Assembly: GCA_903813345.2 (NCBI GenBank)
Contig: CAIIXF020000011.1
Span: 34,094,166-34,158,165 of the forward strand
Direction: 5' to 3'
Length of the DNA: 64,000 nt
Source: Owenia fusiformis
Lineage: Eukaryota; Annelida; Polychaeta; Sabellida; Oweniidae
Positions 15,201-24,937 of this stretch are shown here, piece by piece. Both the position numbers and the translations under genes were made by a program. The notes beneath the pieces were generated by a model. The model was not told the origin of the DNA, ran no database searches, and was given only the letters and a program-made list of their open reading frames with translations. Within the stretch, counting starts at the first letter, position 1. Each line of letters opens with the position of its first letter.

Positions 15201-18200
15201 TTCATTGTGCTACAGGCAGTGTTCTCCCCAACGTTTAAGCAAGTGGGGAACATCCACCTGGGATTTTAAAAACAGTCTTGCACCCACCTGAAAATCAATT
15301 TGCACCCAATCAATCATGAAAATTAAAAATGGGCACACATGTATTTTGACCAGTTATGGTCTGAGTTGTGAAAATGAGAATTTTGCACAAAAAGTCCTGC
15401 GTTGATATTGACAGGGTCGTGTTTTATTGGAGGCTGAGCAGAATTTGAGTTTGACTTCATTAGGGTAAAGAAAGTACTCAGCTTCCAAGAATTGAGAAGA
15501 ACATGCAGATAAAATAACTGAAAGGAGAATGGAGTCAAAGATGAAATTGAATAAAACTATACAGAAAATTAAGAACAGTTTGATGGAGCAATAGGGAAGA
15601 ATGGCTTGACAAGAATAATATTAAATGCAAATAAATTGATCTGATAAAACCTCCACTTGAACTTGTAATAAAGAAACCAAAGATTAGCTGTACTGTGAAG
15701 GTTATAAATGAGTGCTTGTTATTATCATATGAAATATAAACTGATATTCTTTATTAGCAAAAGTAATATGTTACAAGGTACTAGATTTCATTGAGATATT
15801 GAATGGTCAATTGTAAGTTGTAATATGTCAATTTTATAGAAAATCTGCTTTAATGAACATGTTATTATTTGATCGACTTCTAACTGCTTTGTAAGCATGT
15901 TGATTAACACACTTGGAGTGTGTTTTACTGTGTTAAAAATATGGACATTTATGTTATATTTTACAGGAATGGAGATCCTATCAAAGCTTTGCCAAGTTGA
16001 TCCAAATGAAGACATCATCACTGGAAGTCTTGAGAGTAAAACCTACAATGACATTGTGTCGTATCTGACTGTACAAGATATCCAACTTATAGTCTACACA
16101 TTAGAGGTGTTATATCAACTCTCTGAATTGGGGGAGGTAACCAGCACAGCCATAGCTGCAGCACATATGTGTGTTGGTAAGTAGAGTATCATGTAATATG
16201 TACTTTATGTGTAATATGTACTTTATGTGTAATATGTACTTTTGTGTAATGTGTACTTTATGTGTAATATGTACTTTATGTGTAATATGTACTTTTGTGT
16301 AATGTGTACTTTATGTGTAATATGTACTTTATTTGTAATATGTACTTTATGTGTAATATGTACTTTATGTGTAATGTGTACTTTTGTGTAATATGAACTT
16401 TATGTGTAATATGTACTTCTGTGTAATACATACTTTTGTGTAATATGTACTTTTGTGTAATCTGAGTGATCTACAAGCATTAGATAGGTGCTGCACCCAT
16501 GTAAGATTAAGAAATTAGAACTTCAGTAAATTTTGACATATTTTTGTTAGCTGTAAAAGTGAAAATCAAACGCCCACAATAAGAACAGCACCATCCAGAT
16601 TACTTTGAATTGTCATTTGTGATGTTAGATATTTAGATAACCACTGCTGGGTGGTCAACAAACAAAAGTACACTTCCTACATTGTGCATATGTTTCTCAT
16701 TGAATCACACACTTAACCAAAATTTGCTCTATTAGTTGTCTGATTTCAAAATTATCTCTATTAAAGATTTAATTGGAGAACAATACAAGTTAATTATTTG
16801 ATATAAATTTTCCAGAAATGCTGATTGGCTTGGTGACAATTGAGGCCCAATCATATGGTCCAAACTCTCTCATAGGAATCAAAGTAGTCGAGCATGGTTC
16901 AGTGCTGGGTCTACCAGCTCCTAACCAGCAGCCCGTTGGTTCAACGCAGCCTGTGGGGTCTGCAAATTTGAAACCAGGGGCTATCCCAACTCCCCCTCCA
17001 CAACAAAGTGAGGCAAATTACATTCATTATGTTTTTTGATTTATATCAAGTCTTCAAAGCAATCTGTGCTTATCTTATTATCATCAGAGATTTAAAAGCA
17101 ATTTCCCATTTAAAACCTGAACTTCTTTTGCATAGCCTAAAATGGCAATTGGCAAGATGTTTATTAGTAAAGTAAGCGATAAAAAATGAATAAATAGATA
17201 TATGCTTTGCTTTTTTCATTTCAGACCCTGTAACAGTACAACAGCAGCAGTTTCCTAGACCCCAACCAGTACAACAAGCCCCACAGCAACAACAATATAC
17301 CATTCAACAAAAACCAGTACAACAACAACAAATTATGAACCAGCAGCAACCTCCTGCTTTACAACAGCAACAGCAACAAAATCAACCTATGATTGACAAG
17401 GGTGCATTTGCGTGTAATTGGTTGAATGCATATTGGGAAAGCAGGTCTGATTCAAGTGTCTCTAAAGTGGATTTATATTCTGAGTACTTGGCTGCTTGTA
17501 GTAAATTCCTTGGACGTGACCACATGCTCAGCTCTCAAGCATTTCATGCCATTGTCAAGTGAGTACTATCATTCCACATGTTTCAGATTATAGGGCACCA
17601 ACTAAAATCTAAATACCTGTATGTTTTTTATTTTTTTATTTCTTTATTTCAAATTGATTCAATTACCAGATCAGCATAAAGTTCTGGTAAAACTTCCAAA
17701 ACATGCCTAATTATGGAAATAAATTCTAACATTTTTCTCCTCAATGTTAAGAATTAAAGAATAATTGTTGATACGGTCATTGAGGTCACCCCCTCCACCC
17801 AAGTTACCTATGAGCACTTTTACAAAATTCTGCATCGTTTAAGAGATCTTGAATGGTGAAGAGCAAATTTGGTCAAAATTCATGGAGGTTCTGTCTCCCC
17901 TTAAACCTCATCTATCAGATTCTAGCTTTCTTGAATTGTAAGATTCATTTTATGTTTCAGAAATGTATTCAAGAACACAGATTTTATCACAGTGAAGAAA
18001 GGTGGCACTATGGAGGTTCACTTTAAGAATATATGCAAAAGAGTTAAACCGTTGCCATTTCACCCTGGTGAGTATAACCTTCATTGTTATTATGTCACCA
18101 CCAAAAGTGGTGACATATTGTTATGGTCTCCGTTTTTTTGCGATGGCGGTTGGTGGTTGGCGTCCGGCGTCTGGCGTCCGGCGTCTGGCGTCCGGCGTCT

Positions 18201-21200
18201 GTAACAATTTCTTACAACTTCCTATAACTTAACAAATACTGTTTAGATTGACTTCAATTTTTTCTAAATCATCTACATGTTCTCAGAAGTTCAAATCTGA
18301 CTTTAGATTTGACATTTGACCTTCAATGACCTTCTCAAGGTCAAAAAGGTCTTTTTACAACTTGCTTCACATTGACTAAATTTTTTTTCAAAATCATCTA
18401 CATGTTCTCAGAAATTCAAATCTGACTTTAGATTTGACTTTAGATTTCACATTTGACCTTCAAATCTGACTTTAGATTTGACATTTGACCTTCAATGACC
18501 TTCTCAAGGTCAAAAAAGGTCTGTTTTCAACTTGCTTCAAATTGACTAAATTTTTTTTCAAAATCATCTACGTGTTCTCAGAAATTCAAATCTGTCTTAA
18601 GATTTGACTTAAGATTTGACATTTGACCTTCAATGACCTTCTCAAGGTCAAAAAAGGTCAAAAAGGTCTGTTTTCAACTTGCTTCAAATTGACTAAAAAA
18701 AATTTTCAAAATCATCTACGTGTTCTCAGAAATTCAAATCTGACTTTAGATTTGACTTAAGATTTGACATTTGACCTTCAATGACCTTTTCAAAAAAGGT
18801 CAAAAAGGTCTTTTTTCAACTTGCTTCAAATTGACTACATTTTTTTTTCAAAATCATCTACATGTTCTCAGAAATTCAAATCTGACTTTAGATTTGTCAT
18901 TTGACCTTCAATGACCTTCTCAATGTCAAAAAAGGTCAAAAATGTATTTTTTCAACTTGCTTCAAATTGACTAATTTTTTTTTCAAAATCATCTACATGT
19001 TCTCAGAAGTTCAAATCTGACTTTAGATTTGACATTTGACCTTCAATGACCTTTTCGAGGTCAAAAAGGTCTTTTTTCAACTTGCTTCAAATTTACTTAA
19101 TTTTTTTTTCAAAATCATCTACATGTTCTCAGAAGTTCAAATCTGACTTTACATTTGACATTTGACCTTCAATGACCTTCTCAATGTCAAAAAAAAGTCA
19201 AAGAGGTATTTTTTCAACTTGCTTTAAATTGACCAAATTGTTTTAGGTGGTGACATTTTGTCATGTTAATGCCTTGTTTCTCTATGTCTACATTGATCTC
19301 CCCAATATTAAAGCTTGTATTGAAATTGAACTATTCTAGAAATATAATTTGATTATAATTGAGAAAAATCTTGCTTTGTGATTTAGTGTCATCTTTATTT
19401 TGAATTTAGTGAAAAACATCTGAGCTTTCTATGGCAATTTGTTAAACCATTACCATTGCACCTTTGTAAATGTACCCTCAAAACATCCATTTACTTATAA
19501 TGTTCATTTTGTCTTTTATATATATGTATTTCTTATCCCATTATATGATACTATTTCTATAAATCAGTAATGTTCTTTATTTTGATGATTCCAGTTGTGA
19601 TGAAACCTGTAGGTGTTCAAAAGCCAATCCAGTACCCAGGGGCCCAGGTTGGTGTCCCCAGGCAGACCTCTACACCCCCTCACCCTGTACCTATTAAGCC
19701 CATGCCACCACAGCGCAAACTCCCTCTCCTGCTGCCTAAACCGCCCGCAGTGGGACCACTTCTGCAGCAGCATCTTCTCGCCCCTAACAACCCACCAGGG
19801 ACTGCTGCGTCTAATACCATGCCTGGCCCAGGGTTGGCTACTGTCAACGCATCAGGGTCTGGGGTGCTGACGTCACATGGTGGAGCTGCCTTACAGTCCC
19901 AGGTGAACTCTACCCTTGTGTCTACAAGTACCCAGGGTGCCCAACAAACAATCACGCTCATCCGTCCTAACATGCCAGGATCTCCTGTGTTGAACATACA
20001 ACAGACTGCCATAAAACATGATTCTAATCTCATCAAAAATTTACTTGCTAAGAAAGTGCGAATGCGGGGAGCAACTTCTCCGAGTCCATCACAAAATAGC
20101 AGTGAGCCCACACCACCTAGTACTCCTACCTTACAGTACCCGGCCACCCCACCTCATACCCCTACATCTACCACCATGCCAGCATCCCCAGTAGCCCCTA
20201 AGCAGTTTGACCCTAATGGACCACAGTGTACCCCTGTCAGGAGATCTCTCCCTGTCATGCAGTCCACTCCAGTTAAACACCCAGCAACTGCACCACAACA
20301 ACCACTTGGTTCTCCTATAAGGGGATCCCCAGCAAGGTCAAGGTCACCTAAGGGATCCCCAAGGCCAGTGACCACCACTACTACAACAGTTGGAGGCTTT
20401 AACCTTGAGGTTTGCACTGGCGCACAAAGGGCCCATGATATTGTACAGGACGATGAAGTCGCCAAGGAGGCTGTTATTGAAAAAGTGGAAAATACTTCAA
20501 TTAATCGCTTGAAGAACAAACCCCTTGTTATCAATACCAATATTATTACCACTACCAAAGATAGAGTAGGTTGTGATGAAAACCACACAGGTGCTACTAT
20601 ACCCACTGAACAAGCTATACAGCAGACTCAACCTCCAGAACAATCTAATCAAAATGTGAATGCCATCGTTAATGTACCAGAACAATGTCAAAATGCTCCA
20701 GTACAAATTGACACCCCGTGTAGTAATAGTGGAGAAAAAATTGTTGAACAATGTGTAAACCAACCAGACCAAGGAAAGGTCAATGAGCAATGTACAAAAA
20801 ATCCACCGATCACTGTTGTGACAGAAAATTCAAAAACTCTGCCAGTTAATGGACTTAACAGTGAATCTCAATCAGAATCTCCAATGGATAACAATTTAAA
20901 AGCTACAGAATCTTTGTTTTCAGAACCTAAATCTTCCAGTGCTTTATCTCAGGGAACAGACATTAGCCAATCTGGAATTAGCCAGCCATCGTCTGGAATT
21001 AGCCAGGCATCATCTCATACCACTGACTCAAAAAGTGAGAAATTAGACTCTAGTGAACAAAAAAATGACTCTGGCAAATTAAACCATCAGGATTTAACTA
21101 CAAGTGGAGAAACTCTGGATTCAAATGGCCAGAGTTCACCAAAGTCACAGAAAATGGCAGTTGAATCATCAAAATCTGACAGTGTGGGACCATGCAATAG

Positions 21201-23853
21201 TGTTGGTAAATGTGATAATAATGGGACTAAAAAACTGAATGGAATTCCTGAGAAGCATCCTCCAGTGAATGGAGATGTAACAAGTATGAATGTCTCGGAA
21301 AAATTAATAAACGGACCATTGGATCCTAGCCATATTCTCCCAAAAGATAAGACTCAGCTCGTAGGCGAGAAACTTGAGAAAATAAATCAACTGTTTGAAG
21401 AGAGCAAATCACTAAATGGAGTGGTACATCACATGAATAATGGAACATTAAGTGAGAAAGAAATCACGAAGCTGAAGAAAGAGGAAATGGTGAAATTAAT
21501 GAAAAAGGGAGAAGAAATGAATGGTGATTTAGCAATTGGTTTATGTAAGGATATAAATGTAGCTAAGAAAGTGTTAGAAAATGGATATTCATCGAGTGGT
21601 GCTGATAGTGAATTAGACGTCCCTATTCATAATACTAAAAAATGTGCTCATAACAACTCTAATCCCAAGTCCAAAAATGGACCAAAGCATTCCATTCAGG
21701 TGTACACTGCTAGTGTGACTAAAGACAATGGTGAGACAGATAAAGATAAGGAAAAAGCTATGCTAAATGATAGCATGCGTAGTAACAGTGAAGAGGAAAC
21801 TGACAATGCAGTAGCTGCACTACTTGGTTGTGTAACTGACTCAGATGATGAGGTCAACGCAGAATTGAACCAAAGTGGAGAGATACCCCCAGAACAATTA
21901 ACCTCGGAACAAATTATCTTAACTCCTATATTAGCAGACAGTCCTCAGACTAGTGAACAAATTGAAACAACTAGTTTACCCTTAACCAATGGGACAGTTA
22001 TGGTTATAAAGGATGAACCAGAGACTAAGGAGGAGCCTATGGATACTGAACCCTCAGGTGCAGTTATTTTACCAGCTAAAGTTCAAAAATCCCAAAGCAC
22101 AAGCTCGGATAATCTTGATGCTGTTATAAATGCTGTTGCTGAGGGAAATTTTGTCCCGAAAAAAGAGCCAGTCCCAGTCACACCTCAAAAAATATCATTC
22201 TTTACAACTAACTATCAGAATCAAACCAATCAGCCTCAGTTCTCTCCTGCTGGATCTTCACGTAGTAGTGTTATGTCTCCGCCACCCCAGTCACCTGGTG
22301 GCGACATCTTCGCTAAGATAGACCAGCATATTCAGGGTTCGCTCATAGCAGCCGCATTACGTCGTCCCTCCTTTGAGGAGGACAGTCGGAGTCGTTCTCC
22401 AACTAAACGATCCTTCACTGACTCACCAATGCCAGAGGAACGACAAGATCCCCCACTTCCAAAACCTAAAAAGCGCAAGTCACGCGGGAAGGCTAGTATA
22501 GACTCGCGAAGGTCATCAACTCAGAGTGAGGCTTCAACTGTGATCTCAAACATGGGCACTGGGCAATATATGTGCGAATGGGCATTATGTCAAAGGTATG
22601 TCACTTCTTGCCATCAATAAATGCCCAAATTTTGGTTGCATTTTCATAAATGTTAAACCAAGACATTGTTCTCTCAATTTTAGATAATTTTGATATGTCA
22701 TTCCTGATATTGATCTCGTCTTTCAGTGGAAAAGATCAAGCTGCAGATTGAAGTGTAAAATTGTATATTTGAAATTCTTTGTCTTTTTAGGTTTTTTGAA
22801 ACCCCAGCTGGTGTTCTTAACCACATCAGTAAACTCCATCTCTCTGCCATTGTCAATGATGGCACTTGTATGTGGGAAGGCTGCGATGGCCTCAGGAGGA
22901 AGAAGTGGTCTCTATACACACACATACAGGACCGCCACTGCACCGAGCATGCACTGAAGGCTGCAGCTTTGCGTCGTCAACAGCTCCAGAATGTGCCAGG
23001 AGGTGGGGGGTTGATCCCCCAGGGTGTCAATGCTGGCCCCACTCCTCCCGCCCCTGTATACCCGCATGATGCAGCCATACAAGCCATTAGGAGATTCTCA
23101 ATCAAACCACCTTATCCTGAACTGATGGTATGTAAAAACTAATCTCTTAGTTATTTATTAGTTGTGTTACTCCTGAGGACAAATAGTGTAACATATGAGA
23201 AATCATCACTTTTATAATAGAAAAATAATGAAGTAATTGATATATTGTTTATTTTCAAATCTTGCAGGAACCAAAAGAGGGCCCTGTCACTAAACATATC
23301 CGTTTAACGTCGTCATTGATTCTGCGTAATCTCGCCCGATATTCAGCAGTTGGAAGAACGTAAGTGTTGCATTCAATTTAGATGTTCATTCACATGCAGG
23401 TTTCATGTCATCTTGCAATTAACACTTCATTTTTGTTCTGATTTTTCATGATATAATTATCATGGGAGAAGAGTTACAAGAATGGGTTCCAATGTATGAC
23501 TAGATTCAATGGTTATCTAATAGGTTTAAATATGCGGTAGCAAAATTCTTTCTTCGGGTTTCTATTTTTTCAGTCCTTTAATGTTGTCCAGTACATAATG
23601 CTTCACAAATAAATCCTTCAAAAAATACATGTCTTTGCTACTAAAATGAACTTTTCTGTAGATACCAGAGAGTTTTCACTATTCTCGTTCTCATTATTGA
23701 TACATGATAGCATTTGATACAAGTATTTGTATAATGTTTGATTACAGTTGCATCAAGAGACATGAGGGACAGCTGGCTTATGTTGCTCTAAGTCCTGTGG
23801 AATCATCTACTGCCATATCGAACTGTCTGTGGGAACTCCATCAACACCATTAA
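220..23853 (+). CDS. ARID2: ARID2 (BAF200), PBAF chromatin-remodelling subunit; 5' end outside window
   Basis: Exons read by splice sites and frame: 220-317, 10163-10317, 12566-12784, 13100-13167, 13418-13490, 13792-13954, 14225-14403, 15967-16176, 16816-17007, 17225-17558, 17961-18067, 19595-22595, 22791-23127, 23268-23359, 23748-23853. They sum to 5,334 nt (1,778 codons with stop) with every phase matching. Known role of the family: DNA-binding subunit of the PBAF (SWI/SNF) complex in the nucleus. Seen in order: the C-terminal half of the ARID domain (WDEIQEYFNLP, ALKQIYIR, YEKVYFLGED); an armadillo-like region with the near-invariant LLSGLPNEVDFAINVCTLL and ELKQLGLDTLGN; an RFX-type winged helix (ACNWLNAYWE, LYSEYLAACSK); a long low-complexity region; paired C2H2 fingers (CEWALCQRFF, CMWEGCDGLRRKKW); and the conserved C-terminal GPVTKHIRLTSSLILRNLARYS. 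Human ARID2 has 1,835 residues, so about the first 75-80 are missing here. The C-terminus is shortened to WELHQHH. Confidence 0.96.
1830..1970 (+). repeat. Partial copy of the 'CCATCGAACGAA / ATGGC' interspersed repeat
   Basis: The stretch ggccattttgaaaaatggc, then gccagccatggctgttcgat and tgctatgctttggcgttgc, closely matches the right part of the longer repeat at 14417-15175. That copy has gccagccatttctgttcgat followed by cgctacgcttttgcgttgcc. Only the 3' end of the element is present here. Confidence 0.7.
2817..3018. repeat. Palindromic MITE with AGGCCTCCTAG ends
   Basis: The left arm reads tcttcaggcctcctag and then tcatcaat; the right arm is its inverse, attgatgga...ctaggaggcctgaat. The arms are about 45 bp and the element about 200 bp, with no coding capacity. 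It fits a non-autonomous foldback element; target duplication and superfamily are not clear. Confidence 0.7.
5734..6647. mobile_element. hAT-superfamily element, 914 bp, 8-bp target duplication
   Basis: The ends are TAGGGGTCCC...GGGACCCCTA, the classic hAT form. They are flanked by a perfect 8-bp direct repeat CAGTGTAC at 5726-5733 and 6648-6655. Subterminal regions are dense in ATACGATACG/CGTATCG repeats on both sides, as expected for transposase-binding sites. A short plus frame at about 6286-6450 reads LLQYFVTFLSKGK...KKYCKIC, which could be the remains of a BED-type zinc finger of a hAT transposase. No intact transposase is present. Confidence 0.88.
7490..7612 (+). repeat. GTCACCACC-type MITE, short copy
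   Basis: It starts atgtcaccaccacaagtg and ttgttatggtctcc and ends aggtggtggtattttgcatg followed by ttaatgccttg. The same pair of ends recurs at 18090-19290 and 30363-30492, and in reverse orientation at 34119-34252, 45400-45511 and about 54780-54868. The internal part is only about 60 bp here. Confidence 0.75.
10318..12565 (+). other. ARID2 intron containing a piggyBac-type remnant
   Basis: Between the exon ending at 10317 and the one starting at 12566 I see no further coding exon. The main content is the TTAA-flanked element at 11522-12160. The sequence at 12430-12500 has local inverted repeats around ATGCACGCA, and the rest is unremarkable AT-rich sequence. Confidence 0.7.
11522..12160 (-). 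mobile_element. piggyBac-like element, internally deleted, TTAA-flanked
   Basis: It is flanked by TTAA at 11518-11521 and 12161-12164. The inverted ends are CTCTTTTCTGCTG and CAGCGAAAAGGAG. On the minus strand a frame opens at 11910 with MPRRPELW and acidic sequence (ESDIETDDELDLGE). In a shifted frame it continues as LSLSDSEDDYDSSNSST and then FNPWESNNRTGG. Acidic N-termini of this kind precede the catalytic domain in many piggyBac transposases. The DDD catalytic core is absent, so this is a dead derivative. The superfamily call rests on the TTAA and the acidic leader. Confidence 0.75.
14417..15175 (+). repeat. Interspersed repeat with GTCCGTCCGTACG tract and ATGGCGGCC tandem segments
   Basis: It starts with tcccatcgaacgaagttcgg and a tract of CGTCCGTACGTACG simple repeats. 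Three or so diverged modules follow, each with caaaatggccgccatttt and tagtggagcgattttgttca. It ends with tgttcgatgggattcgctac. The start and end are partly complementary (CCCATCGAAC / GTTCGATGGG). Related copies are at 1830-1970 and, reversed, at about 36400-36870. It lies in the ARID2 intron 14404-15966; the frames within it are not host protein. Confidence 0.75.
16188..16460 (+). repeat. Minisatellite of 16-19 bp units (TGTGTAATATGTACTTTA)
   Basis: About fifteen units alternate between a longer form (tgtgtaatatgtactttat) and a shorter one lacking the 'ta' step. The array starts within about 12 bp of an ARID2 splice donor (GTTG|gtaagt at 16176/16177). It lies wholly in the intron. Confidence 0.9.
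18090..19290 (+). mobile_element. Expanded GTCACCACC-type element carrying a tandem array
   Basis: The ends are the same as in the 120-bp copy at 7490 (tatgtcaccaccaaaagtgg ... ggtggtgacattttgtcatg, ttaatgccttg). The middle is about 1 kb of tandem units of roughly 125-170 bp. Each unit contains caacttgcttcaaattgact, tcatctacatgttctcagaa, and a palindrome-rich part with gacctt/aaggtc. About seven units can be counted. It begins about 20 bp after an ARID2 exon (ending at 18067). Confidence 0.8.
19595..22595 (+). other. ARID2: Giant central exon of ARID2 (3,001 nt)
   Basis: One exon encodes about 1,000 residues of low-complexity sequence rich in Pro, Ser, Thr, Asn and Gln. It runs from VVMKPVGVQKP after the RFX-type domain to MCEWALCQR, the first half of a C2H2 finger completed by the next exon. 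Inside it, DSNLIKNLLAKKVR matches the position and sense of the LIKQLL motif of vertebrate ARID2. Other visible features are an acidic stretch with VTDSDDEV, a VIKDEPETKEEP segment resembling a sumoylation site, and a basic PKPKKRKSRGK cluster likely to be a nuclear localisation signal. Acceptor ccag at 19591-19594 and donor gtatgt at 22596. The antisense reading frames across it are shadows. Confidence 0.93.
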
Positions 23854-24284
23854 CTGCAGCAGTCTCATCATTAGTAGCTGGATCAACATCATTAACTGCA
23901 GCAGTCTCGTCATTAGTAGCTGGATCAACACCATTAACTGCAGCAGTCTCATCATTAGTAGCTGGATCAACATCATTAACTGCAGCAGTCTCGTCATTAG
24001 TAGCTGGATCAACACCATTAACTGCAGCAGTCTCATCATTAGTAGCTGGATCAACATCATTAACTGCAGCAGTCTCGTCATTAGTAGCTGGATCAACACC
24101 ATTAACTGCAGCAGTCTCATCATTAGTAGCTTGGTCGACACCATTACCATTCATGGCTGTATCAATATTATTAATGTCGTTGTATCATCCCTGTGTTAGC
24201 CACTTTACAAGCTGTGGCTCATCATAAGCTTCAAAATACTGTTCCCAAGCATTATCACCAAATGCATTGCCATCATTTTCATCA
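23807..24284 (-). CDS. Possible minus-strand terminal exon with 14-residue repeats (unproven)
   Basis: A good minus-strand splice acceptor (cgtaacttgcag ending at 24285) is followed by a frame that reads DENDGNAFGDNAWEQYFEAY and then DEPQLVKWLTQG. It stops at TGA (24185-24187). Downstream of that single TGA, in the same frame, the sequence is open again (YNDINNIDTAMNGNGV). It runs through the minisatellite as seven copies of VDPATNDETAAVNG and ends at 23807 inside ARID2 coding sequence. It could be the last exon of a convergent gene with the array in its 3' UTR, a gene with a new stop codon, or chance. I do not recognise the protein. No upstream exon is confirmed; a frame at 26617-26871 is one weak candidate. 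Confidence 0.3.
23840..24134. repeat. 42-bp minisatellite, 7 units in an 84-bp alternating pattern, overlapping the ARID2 stop
   Basis: The unit runs atcaacaccattaactgcag then cagtctcatcattagtagct, then gg. Units strictly alternate between two versions (ACACCA+CTCATC and ACATCA+CTCGTC), so the homogenised unit is the 84-bp dimer. The first unit contains the ARID2 stop codon (23851-23853). Because 42 is divisible by three, several frames stay open through the array on both strands. Confidence 0.95.
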
Positions 24285-24931
24285 CTGCAAGTTACGGAGG
24301 ATACATGAACAAGGATATATCATATTATTATTTTATGTTAATATATAAGTGATGAAGATATTTACCACAATAAGCTATATACACTCGTACCACCATATAT
24401 GGAGTTATGATTATTATGAAGTGCTAAACAAGTGCAATAGTTGAACAAAATATACAGTGGAGATATATTGGGTTTCATATTGAAAACCAACCCATAACCA
24501 GTGATGTTTATATTCGCCATTCAGCACCTATCTGAAAACTGAGTAACATATTTCAAAGAAAAAAGATATTTGTAAAAAGTGAATAATTACACGAAGGATG
24601 TTTCTGAGGGTTGATTAAACATAATGTGAATTTTCAGGACATCTTGTGTTCAAAAAGTGAACTGAGAATCTGAAGACAAAAATTGAGATCTATAAGTATG
24701 TGTAGGATTTAATTCTGGTCAGGTGCCAGGGAGTTGAGACTGATTAAAAAGTTGAACTCCATCAAGTCGAATCGGGAAGCTGAATTTAATGTCAGTTATC
24801 CCATTTGTGAGTGGTTATTTAAGGTGTTACATTAACAGTACATCTTGGAAAATGTATAGCATGGACTTATCACTGTTTAATATTTTTCTTTGAGAGGCCC
24901 TGTTTAATAATGAAGTTATGAATTACTACTC

Positions 24932-24937
24932 AATAAA
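24932..24937 (+). terminator. Possible ARID2 polyadenylation signal (AATAAA)
   Basis: The first canonical AATAAA I notice downstream of the ARID2 stop is here, about 1.1 kb away. Others near 25500 (aataaataaaa) are alternatives. Position is the only evidence. Confidence 0.35.

Noticed and set aside
20154-20790. Long antisense frames opposite the large ARID2 exon
   Set aside because: They mirror the codon bias of the Pro/Thr/Ser-rich sense frame, have no domains and no splice context.
23829-24227. 132-codon plus-strand frame of TAAVSSLVAGS repeats
   Set aside because: It is a by-product of a 42-bp array with no stop in that frame; ARID2 itself ends in another frame at 23853.
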